Shown: positions 52,332 through 61,409 of the stretch, one piece after another | Position numbering within the stretch: position 1 is the first letter of the stretch | Layout of the letters: the number at the start of each line of letters is the position of its first letter | Assembly (NCBI RefSeq): GCF_024273195.1 | Contig: NZ_JAMZCU010000003.1 | Coordinates: 394,724-458,723, forward strand | Length of the DNA stretch: 64,000 nt | Source: Devosia ureilytica | Lineage (GTDB): Bacteria > Pseudomonadota > Alphaproteobacteria > Rhizobiales > Devosiaceae | Reading direction: 5' to 3' | The notes under the pieces: model-generated | The model's input: the letters and a program-made list of their open reading frames with translations, nothing else | What the model was told of the DNA's origin: nothing | Databases searched by the model: none | Position numbers and translations under genes: made by a program

Positions 52332-53705
52332 CTAAGCCGCTTGCTCGTCCACCGGTTCGGCCACATCCTCCAGCCGCGCAAAACCACGCTGCAGCGCGGC
52401 AAAAATCTCTGGATCAATGGCGCTGCCGCAGTCCTTTTCCATGATCCCGAAGGCCACCGACACCGGCATGGCCTTGCGATAGGGCCGGTCTGCCGTCAGC
52501 GCGTCGAAAATGTCGGCCACCGTCACGATCCGCGTATCCCGATCAATGGCAGCGTCGGCAATGCCATGTGGATAGCCCCGCCCATCCAGCCGCTCGTGAT
52601 GGTCACCGGCGATCCGTGCCGTATCGCGAAACGCCGCGATCTTGGACAGGATCACCCGGCCCAGCTCTGGATGACGCTTGATCTCGGCCCATTCCTGCTC
52701 GTCCGGCTTGCCATTCTTGTCGAGCACGCTGTTGGACACCCCCAGCTTGCCGATATCGTGCAGCAGCGCCGCCCGCTTCAGCCAGCGCCGCCGCTCCGGC
52801 GCGTAGCCCAGTTCTTCGGCAATCAGGTCTGTAAAAAGCGCCACCCGGTCGCTATGACCCGCCGTGAACGGGCTCTTGGCATCCACCACCTGCGCAAAGC
52901 CGGCGGCGATATCGTCCAGATAGTCCTCGTCCACCGCCCGGGTCAGCGCCTTGGGCTCAAGCGCAATCACCCGCTCGGGCAGGTCATTGGCCAGCATGGC
53001 CGACCAGAACCCCTTGTCCCGCTCCATCTCTTCGACAAACGCCACCAGTTGCGGATCAAACCAGCGGCCACTGCGTTCGCGCACTTCGGCCAGCGCCGCC
53101 TCGCCCCCGCCGCGCATGAAGAACACATCGACCACCTGCGCCAAAAGTGCGATCCGCCCGAACAGCGAGATTTCCTGGCCCTTGAGGCCCAGGGGCTGGC
53201 CACTGCCATCCCAATGTTCATCCAGATCAAGAATGCCCTGCGCCACCGCCTCGGAGAATCGCATGCTGCGGGCAATCTCGGCCCCGCGCTGGCAGCGCGT
53301 TTCGATCAGCTCGCGCGAAATCTCACCGCCATTGCGGGCAATATGCACCAGCGTCTGCAGCCGCTCGACAAAGCCTGAGCGGCGCGCCGTATTGGCCACC
53401 AGAAACCGCAGGATTTCGGGCAGCTTGTTATCGACGACCTTATAGGCGCCCTTAAAGCTCAGATCGTCCACCAGATAGAGCTGGCAGATACGCGCCGCAT
53501 TTGAGCTGCACCCGATATCCTTGAGCAGCAGCGTATAATAGAGGTCCGATAGCTCGGCCGGCGGCAGGCCCAGGCGCATGCCCACATGCATGCCGATCCA
53601 GCAACACCTCAGGCTGTGCCCCACCGGCTGCCCCTCGGTAATGTCGAGCGCAAAGCTGAGCGCGCCGACCACTTCGGACAGATGGATCACCTCGCGCTTG
53701 GACAC
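52332..53705 (-). CDS. Tandem HD-GYP protein, C-terminal domain intact (c-di-GMP phosphodiesterase)
   Basis: The 457-residue cytoplasmic protein has two HD-type halves. The first (about 1-210) is degenerate: LLKDIGCSS replaces the HD pair, and DEHWDGSGQPLG replaces the GYP motif. The second (about 260-445) is complete: GHSDRV, LLHDIGKLGVSN, HHERLDGRGYPHG, and the ADIFDALTADRPYRKA segment. It should break c-di-GMP to pGpG or GMP. It is divergent from a lone receiver gene. Confidence 0.9.
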   Translation of the reverse strand: MSKREVIHLSEVVGALSFALDITEGQPVGHSLRCCWIGMHVGMRLGLPPAELSDLYYTLLLKDIGCSSNAARICQLYLVDDLSFKGAYKVVDNKLPEILRFLVANTARRSGFVERLQTLVHIARNGGEISRELIETRCQRGAEIARSMRFSEAVAQGILDLDEHWDGSGQPLGLKGQEISLFGRIALLAQVVDVFFMRGGGEAALAEVRERSGRWFDPQLVAFVEEMERDKGFWSAMLANDLPERVIALEPKALTRAVDEDYLDDIAAGFAQVVDAKSPFTAGHSDRVALFTDLIAEELGYAPERRRWLKRAALLHDIGKLGVSNSVLDKNGKPDEQEWAEIKRHPELGRVILSKIAAFRDTARIAGDHHERLDGRGYPHGIADAAIDRDTRIVTVADIFDALTADRPYRKAMPVSVAFGIMEKDCGSAIDPEIFAALQRGFARLEDVAEPVDEQAA

Positions 53706-53936
53706 GGCCCCGACCTCCCTTTCGAGAACCAGCCTACACAGAAACCCTTAAGCGAATGTCCCGGCATCCCCTTGTTTTGCGAACAACGTCAAGGCTCTCG
53801 GGAACTGTGCGGCCGCGCATGCCAACAATTTGAACCAAATGCTAACCATGTTGGCAGCCATGCGCAGTTGTCATGCAACGAAAGCCGCCCCAAGGCCTTC
53901 TGTCCTTGCCTATCGCGTGCCGAGGGGAAACCTGAA

Positions 53937-54305
53937 ATGACCGAAACAATGCGTATTCTAGTGGTCGAAGACCAGCCGATGCTGCTGCTCGACCTGATCG
54001 ATCAACTGGCCGACCGCGGCCACCAGGCGCTGCCCGCCGGCAACGCGCGCACCGCTGCGCGCATCATCGGAACGAAAATCGACGCCTTGGTAACTGACAT
54101 CGAGCTCGGGGATGGCCCCGATGGCCTCGCCCTCGCGCGTCTGGCGACCAGCAGCCACCCCGGCCTGCCCGTGGTCGTGGTGTCGGGCGGCGTCCGCCCG
54201 GCAGCGGCCCAATTGCCCGCCGGCGCCGTGTTCATCCCCAAGCCATATCGCGTCGCCGATATTCTCGCCGCTCTTAAGGGCCAGGTGCTCTCTCGCGCCG
54301 CCTGA
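53937..54305 (+). CDS. Single-domain response regulator
   Basis: The 122-residue protein is a receiver domain only: acidic pocket in ILVVEDQPM, likely phospho-acceptor Asp in ALVTDIELGDG, Thr/Ser position VVVVSGG, and Lys in FIPKPYR. It starts after GAGGGG at the ATG 53937; the longer frame upstream overlaps the promoter region of the HD-GYP gene. No histidine kinase is adjacent. Such lone receivers act as phosphate sinks or bind a target protein. Confidence 0.85.
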   Translation: MTETMRILVVEDQPMLLLDLIDQLADRGHQALPAGNARTAARIIGTKIDALVTDIELGDGPDGLALARLATSSHPGLPVVVVSGGVRPAAAQLPAGAVFIPKPYRVADILAALKGQVLSRAA

Positions 54306-54381
54306 TTGGCAGCCTTCACCCGTCACAAGGCTGTGCCGGTCGCCTGCTAGTCCTGTAAACCGCCCACCAGCTGCGGTCACC

Positions 54382-54986
54382 ATGGACATTCTCACCAGCC
54401 TTATCCTGCCCCTCGCCGCCTCGCCCTGGATTTATCTCATCGCTCTGGCGCTGGTGGTCCTCGACGGCGTCTTTCCCGTTTTTCCCAGCGAAGTGGTTAT
54501 TGTCGGCCTTGCCTCGCTGGCCGCCTCCAGCGCCGCACAAGTCCTTTGGTCCTGCTGCTCGTTGCAGGCATGGGCGCCATCGCCGGCGACAGTCTCACCT
54601 ATGCCATTGGGCGCCTGGTCGGCGTGCGCCGCCTGCAAGCAACCCGCCTGCGCCCACTGGCGCGCCTTCTGCGCTGGGCCAGCCGCCGCCTCGGCCCGCG
54701 CGCCGGCATGGTCATTCTCACCGCCCGCTTCATTCCGTTCGCCCGGCTGGCGGTCAATCTCACCGCCGGCAGCACCGGCTATGCCTACCAGCGCTTCTTC
54801 CCCTTTTCACTCGCCGCCGGCATGGTCTGGGCGGGCTATAACGTGGCCATGGGCTATCTCGCCGGCCAGTGGTTCAGTGCCCAGCCCCTGCTCGGCATGG
54901 TCCTCGCCATCATTCTGGCCATCGGCTTCGGCGTGCTGCTCGACGCGTTGTCCAGCCGCTTGCGCCGCCGCAAACCATCACCCTGA
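54382..54986 (+). pseudogene. DedA-family membrane protein gene split by a frameshift
   Basis: The first frame (from 54382) encodes the DedA N-terminus, with LVVLDGVFPVFPSEVVIVGLA, up to about residue 54. A second frame, shifted by one base, continues with GMGAIAGDSLTYAIGRLVGVRR, ARFIPFARLAVNLTAGSTGY and a C-terminal helix to 54986, which is the remaining DedA domain. A single base appears to be missing in GTCCTTTGGTCC (54541-54552). Both parts are well conserved, so the lesion is recent or is a sequencing error. The repaired product would be about 201 residues. Confidence 0.8.
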
Positions 54987-54996
54987 TCACTTTTGC

Positions 54997-55021
54997 GGAA
55001 CGCCCACCCCCTCCCCGCGTT
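54997..55021 (+). promoter_or_regulatory. EcfG-type promoter for the CsbD-like gene
   Basis: GGAAC (54997-55001), 16 bases, CGTT (55018-55021), 32 bases before the start at 55054. csbD genes are classic general stress targets in alphaproteobacteria. Confidence 0.8.
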
Positions 55022-55053
55022 GATCTTGCACACACGCAACCGAGGAGAGCACA

Positions 55054-55254
55054 ATGGACTGGAACCGCATCGAAGGCAGCTGGAAGCAGTTTTCCGGCAA
55101 GGCCAAGGAACAGTGGGGCAAGCTCACGGACGATGATATTGCCCAGATCAACGGCAATCGTGAGCAGCTCGAAGGCAAGCTTCAGGAGCGCTACGGCAAG
55201 GCCAAGGACGAGGTCCGCAAGGACGTCGATGAATGGTCCGGCCGCCTGCACTAG
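55054..55254 (+). CDS. CsbD family stress protein
   Basis: The 66-residue, highly charged and probably flexible protein has the CsbD pattern: MDWNRIEGSWKQFSGKAKEQWGKLTDDD, then EQLEGKLQERYGKAKDEV, shown here as two pieces. GAGGAG precedes the ATG. Family members are induced by general stress; the mechanism is unknown. An EcfG promoter lies directly upstream and a terminator follows. Confidence 0.93.
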   Translation: MDWNRIEGSWKQFSGKAKEQWGKLTDDDIAQINGNREQLEGKLQERYGKAKDEVRKDVDEWSGRLH

Positions 55255-55267
55255 CGGGCGCGCCCCA

Positions 55268-55303
55268 AGCAAAAAGCCCGGTCGCAAGGCCGGGCTTTTT
55301 GCT
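55268..55303. terminator. Rho-independent terminator of csbD
   Basis: AGCAAAAAGCCCGG (55268-55281) and CCGGGCTTTTTGCT (55290-55303) pair perfectly around an eight-base loop. The A- and T-runs make it usable from either side, but it best serves the plus strand. Confidence 0.9.
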
Positions 55304-55376
55304 GGACACTGGGATCGGTTTTGGAGAACCGAAGCGCAGCGTTCACTCGACTACGTGAGCATCGGACCGATTGGTC

Positions 55377-55769
55377 CTAGCCTTTCATCTGAACAATCTG
55401 GATCAGGTTGCCACAGGTGTCGTCGAACACGGCCATCAGCACCGTCCCAGCATCCATCGGTTCGACCGTGAACTGCACGCCCTTGCCCTTGAGCCGCGCC
55501 ACCTCTGCGTCCATGTCTTCGACCATGAACGAGGCCGCCGGAATCCCATCGGTTACCAACGCCGCCTTGTATGGGCCGACCGCCGGATGTCCGCTTGGTT
55601 CCAGCAGCAGCTCTGTTCCCTCCGGCGCCTCGGGAGACACGACGGTCAACCAGCGATTGCCCCCGCCCATGTCGATATCGTGCTTCACCTGGAAGCCCAA
55701 CAGATCCCGATAAAATGCCAGCGCCTTGGCCTGGTTATCGACAAATACACTCGTCACATAGATTTTCAT
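55377..55769 (-). CDS. VOC family (glyoxalase/bleomycin-resistance fold) protein
   Basis: The 130-residue protein has the paired beta-alpha-beta-beta-beta modules of the VOC fold: MKIYVTSVFVDNQAKALAFY, FQVKHDID and the second half ending VFDDTCGNLIQIVQ, where the Asp/Asn and Gln can be metal ligands. The substrate is unknown. It lies downstream of the ArsR gene, probably in one operon under its control. Confidence 0.88.
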   Translation of the reverse strand: MKIYVTSVFVDNQAKALAFYRDLLGFQVKHDIDMGGGNRWLTVVSPEAPEGTELLLEPSGHPAVGPYKAALVTDGIPAASFMVEDMDAEVARLKGKGVQFTVEPMDAGTVLMAVFDDTCGNLIQIVQMKG

Positions 55770-55794
55770 TTTGGTCCCTGCTCCTTCTCATTAT

Positions 55795-55867
55795 CCCCTC
55801 CTCCCCCTCATCGGGGGAAGGACAGCGCCGCCACGCCCAACGGGTCGAGGCAAGGCTGAGGTGGGGG
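55795..55867. repeat. Intergenic inverted-repeat element, copy 6
   Basis: CCCTCCTCCCCCTCATCGGGGGAAGG entry (given in outline: C-rich arm, four-base loop, G-rich arm), then CAGCGCC, and an exit GCTGAGGTGGGGG. It lies between the ArsR and VOC genes. Confidence 0.65.
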
Positions 55868-55869
55868 CC

Positions 55870-56166
55870 TCACATATGCCGTCCCAGCCATGCCGCCTGC
55901 GCTGCCCGCAGCGGCGTCAGGTCCAGCGTGTGCAGCTTGGTTCGCCCCACCCATGTCACTTGCACCAGCCCGGCTTTTTCCAGCATGTCGAGATGCTGGC
56001 TGACCGCCTGCCGCGACATTGCCGGCTGCCCGTCGGCCACCGCCGCCGCACACAATTCGAACAGCGACTGCCCCGGCCGCGTCGCCAGCCGATCCACCAG
56101 CCCTCGCCGCGTCGGATCGGCCAAGGCCTTGAAGATCCGGTCCAACTGGTCCGCGTCCATGCTCAT
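55870..56166 (-). CDS. ArsR-family transcriptional regulator
   Basis: The 98-residue protein is a minimal winged helix-turn-helix: DRIFKALADPTRRGLVDRLA start, recognition helix around MSRQAVSQHLDMLEKAG, and the wing RTKLHTLD. There is no clear metal-binding Cys motif, so it belongs with the non-metal ArsR regulators often paired with SRPBCC or VOC proteins. The ATG at 56160 is a second possible start. Tandem palindromes directly upstream suggest autoregulation. Confidence 0.9.
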   Translation of the reverse strand: MSMDADQLDRIFKALADPTRRGLVDRLATRPGQSLFELCAAAVADGQPAMSRQAVSQHLDMLEKAGLVQVTWVGRTKLHTLDLTPLRAAQAAWLGRHM

Positions 56167-56171
56167 CTAAT

Positions 56172-56216
56172 ATGCAAGCGTTTCATTGCCTTTTATATGC
56201 AATGATTTCATTGCAT
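56172..56216. promoter_or_regulatory. Tandem ArsR-type operators
   Basis: ATGCAATGA-TT-TCATTGCAT (56197-56216) is a perfect 20-bp palindrome. A second copy with the same right half (ATGCAAGCG-TT-TCATTGCCT, 56172-56191) lies 25 bases closer to the gene, just upstream of the start codon. Confidence 0.8.
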
Positions 56217-56239
56217 GTCAACATCGACCCTTTCTCCGC

Positions 56240-56312
56240 ACCTCCTCCCCCTGGGCAGGAGGAGGCAGCGCCATTAGGCTCAAAGGGCCGTGCAAAGCTC
56301 GATAGGGGGTGC
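56240..56312. repeat. Intergenic inverted-repeat element, copy 7
   Basis: CACCTCCTCCCCC with a G-rich partner (AGGAGGAGG), then CAGCGCC, GCAAAGCTC and GGGGGTG. CAGCGCC is shared with copy 6 and GCAAAGCT with copy 8. Confidence 0.65.
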
Positions 56313-56429
56313 GACACGCCCGGCCGTTTCATCTCGTCGCCAGAACACCTACATATGTGACAACTGTGGGGGCGCCGGTGAAGCGCGAGCCCGCCAGCCT
56401 TCATTTCAGCGGGAACGAGGATTGTCTCA

Positions 56430-56912
56430 GTGAGCGTTGCTTTTACCAAGGAAGATAGCGCCGAGACGGCCGCAGAAACCATGCTGCCCGAAAAGCCCAT
56501 CCCGGCGGGACCGAACCTCGTGACCACCAACGGGTTGGCGCTGCTCGAACGGCAACTGGCCGAGGCGACCACGGCCTATGAAGCCGCCCTCGCCGTGGAA
56601 GACATCAATGAGCGCCGCCGCCAGGCCGCTAATCCCTACCGCGACCTGCGCTACCTCAACGAACGCCTCCGCACCGCCCAGCTCGTGCCTGCGCCATCAT
56701 CCAACGACATCGTCGCCTTCGGCTCCCGCGTGACCATCGAACGCGACGACGGCCGCACCCAGACCTTCACCATCGTCGGCGAAGACGAAGCCGACCCCAA
56801 GGCGGGGACACTGTCGTTTGGCTCGCCCCTCGCCCGCGCGCTGATGGGCAAGGCTGTGGGTGACGTGGCGGTGTTGGGCGAGACAGAGGTGGAGGTTGTG
56901 GGGATTGGGTGA
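56430..56912 (+). CDS. GreA/GreB-family transcription factor with atypical coiled-coil tip
   Basis: The 160-residue protein starts with GTG. It has a predicted helical hairpin (about 30-85, TNGLALLERQLAEATTAYEAA ... LRYLNERLRTAQ, quoted in parts) and a C-terminal FKBP-like domain (about 92-160; GSRVTIERDDGRTQTFTIVG, SFGSPLARALMGK). The GDLSENAEY-type tip motif of standard GreA is replaced by EDINERRRQAANPYRD. It is thus a divergent Gre paralogue that may bind the secondary channel with altered activity. Confidence 0.85.
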   Translation: MSVAFTKEDSAETAAETMLPEKPIPAGPNLVTTNGLALLERQLAEATTAYEAALAVEDINERRRQAANPYRDLRYLNERLRTAQLVPAPSSNDIVAFGSRVTIERDDGRTQTFTIVGEDEADPKAGTLSFGSPLARALMGKAVGDVAVLGETEVEVVGIG

Positions 56913-56932
56913 GAGACCTCGCGGCTACCACG

Positions 56933-56963
56933 CGTCACCCTCGGGCTTGACCCGAGGGTGACG
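56933..56963. repeat. Short dispersed palindrome (CTCGGG type), copy 2
   Basis: CGTCACCCTCGGG and CCCGAGGGTGACG are perfect 13-base arms around CTTGA. The core also occurs at 8211-8231. It follows the Gre-like gene by 20 bases and could act as a transcript end structure. Confidence 0.7.
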
Positions 56964-57080
56964 GCCGGAGTGTGGGCGACACCGGAAATAAACCTGATAC
57001 GCAGCCCCTTCCTATCCCGCCAGTTTTGCGCAAGACTTTGCTGGCGGCCAATTTCGGGTCGCTGTCTTTTGGGGGAAGAC

Positions 57081-57617
57081 ATGGGGCTGATGCGCTTATT
57101 GATCCGGCTGTTTGGCGGCAAGGGCGCCAGCCGCCAGCCTTACCGGCCCCGCCAGCAAAGCCGCGTTGTTGTCGCCACGCGACGCACCACGACAACGGTG
57201 GTGGTTTCCCGCACCGCCCCACCGGCGCCGACCGTGCTGCGGGGCCAGGCCTGGGTCATCGATGGCGACACCATCGTCATCGACAAGGTTCATATCCGCC
57301 TCGCCGGGATAGATGCGCCCGAGCTGGATCACCCCTGGGGCCAGAAGGCCAAATGGGCGCTTGTGCAATTGTGCAAAGGGCAGGTGATCACCGCCCGCAT
57401 CAAGCCCGAACTCTCTCATGACCGGTTGGTCGGCGAGTGTTTCCTGCCCGATGGCCGCGATCTGGCCGCTGAACTGGTCGGCATGGGCATGGCGCTGGAC
57501 TGGGCCAAATTCTCCGGCGGCAAATACCGCCACCTCGAAACCGCCGATGCCCGCAAACGCCTATGGCGCGCGGATTTGCGTCAAAAGGGCAGGTTGTGGA
57601 CCCAAGGGGAGTTTTGA
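57081..57617 (+). CDS. Thermonuclease-like (SNase) domain protein
   Basis: The 178-residue protein starts after GGGGGAAG and has a basic, Arg/Thr-rich N-terminal stretch (about 15-52), then an SNase domain (about 55-170) with WVIDGDTIVIDKVHIRLAGIDAPE (two parts: DGDTI and RLAGIDAPE), a catalytic-region GQKAKWAL, and the ELVGMGMALDW strand. An N-terminal anchor is possible but weak. It would cut nucleic acids with calcium if the active-site Arg/Glu set is complete. Confidence 0.85.
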   Translation: MGLMRLLIRLFGGKGASRQPYRPRQQSRVVVATRRTTTTVVVSRTAPPAPTVLRGQAWVIDGDTIVIDKVHIRLAGIDAPELDHPWGQKAKWALVQLCKGQVITARIKPELSHDRLVGECFLPDGRDLAAELVGMGMALDWAKFSGGKYRHLETADARKRLWRADLRQKGRLWTQGEF

Positions 57618-57893
57618 AGAGACGCACAATCCAAACGCGCAATCTCACCTTCGCAATCCCGCCTTTCATTGCGCCTTGTTAATGCTTGAGTTGCTGCGAC
57701 TTCTTGCGCCACGGCTCGCACCCCCTTCCCTTCCGCTGACTCTTCCGCTACACCGCCCGCTTAACCACCATGTTCGGTCTCTTCCCCTGCGCTGCTGTGC
57801 TCAACAGCCACGCGGGTTTCGCGCGGACGGGTGTGTCCGGGCGATTCTCTACTTCGCCCGCCGGTCAGTGATTAGACAGCCAGAGCGAGCACC

Positions 57894-60800
57894 ATGCCAA
57901 AGCGTACCGACATCAAATCGATCCTCATCATCGGTGCAGGCCCGATCATCATCGGGCAGGCCTGCGAGTTCGATTATTCGGGCACCCAGGCCTGCAAGGC
58001 GCTCAAGGAAGAGGGCTACCGGATCATTCTGGTGAACTCCAATCCGGCGACGATCATGACCGACCCGGACCTGGCCGACGCCACCTATATGGAGCCGATC
58101 ACCCCCGAAGTGGTCGCCAAGATCATCGAGAAGGAGCGCCCCGACGCGCTGCTCCCCACCATGGGTGGCCAGACGGCGCTGAACTGCGCGCTCTCGCTGC
58201 GCAAGATGGGCGTGCTGGAAAAGTTCGGCGTCGAAATGATCGGCGCCACTGCCGAGGCCATCGACAAGGCCGAGGATCGCGAGCTGTTCCGCGATGCCAT
58301 GAAGAAGATCGGGCTCGAGACCCCGCGCTCCATGCTGGCCCACAACACCATCGAGGCGTTGCAGGCGCTTGAAGTGATCGGCCTGCCCTGCATCATCCGC
58401 CCCAGCTTTACCCTCGGCGGCACAGGCGGCGGCATTGCCTATAACCGCGAAGAATATCTCAATATCTGCGAAAGCGGCATCGACGCTTCGCCCACCAATG
58501 AAGTGCTGGTCGAGGAAAGCGTGCTCGGCTGGAAGGAATACGAGATGGAGGTTGTCCGCGACAAGAAGGACAACTGCATCATCATCTGTTCCATCGAGAA
58601 TATCGACCCGATGGGCGTCCACACCGGCGACAGCATCACCGTCGCCCCGGCCCTGACGCTGACCGACAAGGAATACCAGATCATGCGCGACGCCTCGCTG
58701 GCGGTGCTGCGCGAGATCGGCGTTGAAACCGGCGGCTCCAACGTGCAGTTCGGCATCAACCCGGCCGACGGTCGCATGGTCGTCATCGAGATGAACCCGC
58801 GCGTGTCGCGCTCCTCGGCGCTGGCTTCCAAGGCCACCGGCTTCCCCATTGCCAAGGTCGCTGCGCGCCTGGCCGTCGGCTACACGCTGGACGAATTGGA
58901 AAACGACATCACTGGCGGCGCCACCCCGGCCAGCTTCGAGCCGACCATCGACTATGTCGTCACCAAGATTCCGCGCTTTGCCTTCGAAAAGTTCCCCGGC
59001 GCCGATAATCGCCTGACCACGGCGATGAAGTCGGTGGGCGAAGCCATGGCCATTGGCCGCACCTTCCAGGAATCGCTGCAAAAGGCCCTGCGTTCGCTCG
59101 AAACCGGGCTGACCGGCCTCAACGAGGTTGGCATTCCCGGCCTGGGCGAAGGCGAAGACAAGAACGCCATCAAGGCCGCTCTCGGCACTCCCACGCCCTC
59201 GCGCCTGCTCCATGTGGCCGAGGCCATGCGCCTGGGCGTCTCCAACGAAGACATCTTCGAAGCCTGCAAGATCGACCCCTGGTTCCTCGAGCAGATGCGC
59301 GGCATCGTCGACATGGAAGCCAAGGTCAAGGAATTCGGCCTGCCCCAGGATGCGGTCAATCTGCGCCTTCTCAAGTCCATGGGCTTTTCCGACGCACGCC
59401 TCGCCCAGCTGGCAGGCCTGAAACCCTCCGACGTGCGCAAGCTGCGCCATAGCCTCGAAGTGCGCCCCGCCTACAAGCGCATCGACACCTCCGCTGCCGA
59501 ATTCGCCTCGCCGACGGCCTATATGTATTCGACCTATGAAATGCCCTTCGCCGGCAAGGTCGAGGACGAGGCCCGCCCGTCCGACCGCAAGAAGGTCGTC
59601 ATTCTCGGCGGCGGCCCGAACCGCATCGGCCAGGGCATCGAGTTCGATTATTGCTGCTGCCATGCCGCCTTCGCGCTGGCCGACGCCGGCTATGAAACCA
59701 TCATGGTCAACTGCAATCCCGAAACCGTCTCGACCGACTACGACACCTCCGACCGCCTCTATTTCGAGCCGCTGACCGAGGAAGACGTCATCGAGATCCT
59801 GCTCACTGAAAAGCAGAACGGGACCCTGCACGGCGTCATCGTCCAGTTCGGCGGCCAGACCCCGCTGAACCTGGCTGAAGCGGTTCAGAAGGCCGGCGTG
59901 CCGATCCTGGGCACCCAGCCCGACGCCATCGACCTGGCCGAGGACCGCGACCAGTTCATGAAGCTTCTCAACAAGCTCGAACTGACGCAGCCCAAGAACG
60001 GCATTGCCTATTCGCTCGAACAGGCCCGTCTGGTGGCTGAACGTCTCGGCTATCCGCTGGTCATCCGCCCGTCTTACGTGCTCGGCGGCCGCGCCATGGC
60101 CATCGTTCACTCGGCCAGCGAGTTCGAGCGCTATGTTCAGGACACCCTGACCGGCCTCGTGCCGCCCGACATTCTCCAGCGCTACCCCAACGACAAGACC
60201 GGCCAGATCAACTCGGTCCTCTCGGACAATCCTCTGCTGTTCGATGCCTATCTCTCGGGCGCCATCGAAATCGACGTCGATGCGCTATGCGATGGCAAGG
60301 ATGTGTTCGTCGCCGGCATCATGGAGCATATCGAGGAAGCCGGCATTCACTCCGGTGACTCTGCCTGCTCCCTGCCCCCGCGCAGCCTTTCGCCCGCGGT
60401 CATTGCAGAGCTCAAGCGCCAGACCACCGAATTGGCCTTCGCCCTCAAGGTCGGCGGCCTGATGAACGTGCAGTTCGCCTATAAGGACGACACCATCTAC
60501 CTTATCGAGGTGAACCCGCGCGCCTCGCGCACCGTGCCCTTCGTTGCCAAGGTTATCGGCGAACCCATCGCCAAGATCGCCTCGCGCATCATGGCCGGCG
60601 AAAGCCTCGCCAGTTTCAATCTGGTTGAAAAGAAGCTCAAGCACATCGCCGTCAAGGAAGCCGTCTTCCCGTTCAACCGCTTCCCCGGCGTCGACACCGT
60701 GCTCGGCCCGGAAATGAAGTCCACCGGCGAAGTCATCGGCCTCGATACCGATTTTGCCATGGCCTTCGCCAAGTCGCAGATGGGCGCAGGCCAGAAGGTC

Positions 60801-61205
60801 CCCACCTCCGGCAAGGCCTTCATCTCCGTCCGCGACGAAGATAAGCAATATATCGTCGACATGGCCCGGCACCTGGTTGAGGCCGGTTTTGAAATCCTCG
60901 CCACCGGCGGCACCCAGCGCTATCTGGTCGACAACAATGTCCCGGCCACCAAGATCAACAAGGTGCTCGAAGGCCGTCCACATATCGTCGACTCGATGAA
61001 AAACGGCGGGGTGCAGCTGGTGATCAACACCACCGATGGCCTCAAGTCGATCTCCGACAGCCGCGACATCCGCCGCACGGCCCTCCTGGCGAAAATCCCC
61101 TATTACACCACCATCGACGGCGCCCTCGCTGCCGTGGAAGGCATCGTCGCCCTCAAGCAGGGCAGCCTCCAGGTTCGCCCCCTGCAAGACTACTTCGCAG
61201 CCTAG
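57894..61205 (+). CDS. carB: Carbamoyl-phosphate synthase large subunit CarB
   Basis: The 1103-residue subunit makes carbamoyl phosphate from ammonia, bicarbonate and two ATP. Two ATP-grasp halves are visible: the first with [17 protein letters not shown] and [16 protein letters not shown], the second with [15 protein letters not shown] and [11 protein letters not shown]. The C-terminal methylglyoxal-synthase-like domain (about 960-1100; [23 protein letters not shown]) binds allosteric effectors. carA is 27 kb upstream in the same direction, so the subunits are made from separate transcripts. Ribosome site is weak. Confidence 0.97.
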   Translation: MPKRTDIKSILIIGAGPIIIGQACEFDYSGTQACKALKEEGYRIILVNSNPATIMTDPDLADATYMEPITPEVVAKIIEKERPDALLPTMGGQTALNCALSLRKMGVLEKFGVEMIGATAEAIDKAEDRELFRDAMKKIGLETPRSMLAHNTIEALQALEVIGLPCIIRPSFTLGGTGGGIAYNREEYLNICESGIDASPTNEVLVEESVLGWKEYEMEVVRDKKDNCIIICSIENIDPMGVHTGDSITVAPALTLTDKEYQIMRDASLAVLREIGVETGGSNVQFGINPADGRMVVIEMNPRVSRSSALASKATGFPIAKVAARLAVGYTLDELENDITGGATPASFEPTIDYVVTKIPRFAFEKFPGADNRLTTAMKSVGEAMAIGRTFQESLQKALRSLETGLTGLNEVGIPGLGEGEDKNAIKAALGTPTPSRLLHVAEAMRLGVSNEDIFEACKIDPWFLEQMRGIVDMEAKVKEFGLPQDAVNLRLLKSMGFSDARLAQLAGLKPSDVRKLRHSLEVRPAYKRIDTSAAEFASPTAYMYSTYEMPFAGKVEDEARPSDRKKVVILGGGPNRIGQGIEFDYCCCHAAFALADAGYETIMVNCNPETVSTDYDTSDRLYFEPLTEEDVIEILLTEKQNGTLHGVIVQFGGQTPLNLAEAVQKAGVPILGTQPDAIDLAEDRDQFMKLLNKLELTQPKNGIAYSLEQARLVAERLGYPLVIRPSYVLGGRAMAIVHSASEFERYVQDTLTGLVPPDILQRYPNDKTGQINSVLSDNPLLFDAYLSGAIEIDVDALCDGKDVFVAGIMEHIEEAGIHSGDSACSLPPRSLSPAVIAELKRQTTELAFALKVGGLMNVQFAYKDDTIYLIEVNPRASRTVPFVAKVIGEPIAKIASRIMAGESLASFNLVEKKLKHIAVKEAVFPFNRFPGVDTVLGPEMKSTGEVIGLDTDFAMAFAKSQMGAGQKVPTSGKAFISVRDEDKQYIVDMARHLVEAGFEILATGGTQRYLVDNNVPATKINKVLEGRPHIVDSMKNGGVQLVINTTDGLKSISDSRDIRRTALLAKIPYYTTIDGALAAVEGIVALKQGSLQVRPLQDYFAA

Positions 61206-61238
61206 AGCCTTTCACATCTAGTGAAGGCGCTGCTTTGC

Positions 61239-61317
61239 CCACCCTCAGTCCCTCCCCTCAAGGGGGAGGGTAGCGACGCTGGGCCGATAGGCCCTAGCAA
61301 AGCTGGGGTGGGGGTGT
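61239..61317. repeat. Intergenic inverted-repeat element, copy 8
   Basis: CCACCCTCAGTCCCTCCCC with hairpin, AGCGACGCTGGGCC, GCAAAGCT and GGGGTGGGGGTG. The right edge matches copies 4 and 7. Confidence 0.7.
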
Positions 61318-61409
61318 CGTGCCCCTTAAAGACTCAGAAGCCCGGGGGGCGCCGCCCCCTCACCCTCGCCCCGCTGAGTGTTGCAAAGCGAAGCACCAGT
61401 GCTTCACCT

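Noticed and set aside
53821..53875. TGCCAACA/TGTTGGCA repeat between HD-GYP and receiver genes
   Set aside because: Eight-base arms 21 apart in a divergent promoter region are suggestive but too short and isolated to call.
56411..56437. GGAAC...CGTT near the Gre-like gene
   Set aside because: The spacer is 18 bases and the CGTT lies inside the coding sequence past the GTG start.
57849..60110. 753-codon minus-strand open frame opposite carB
   Set aside because: Gly/Asp/Ala-rich image of carB with no family features.
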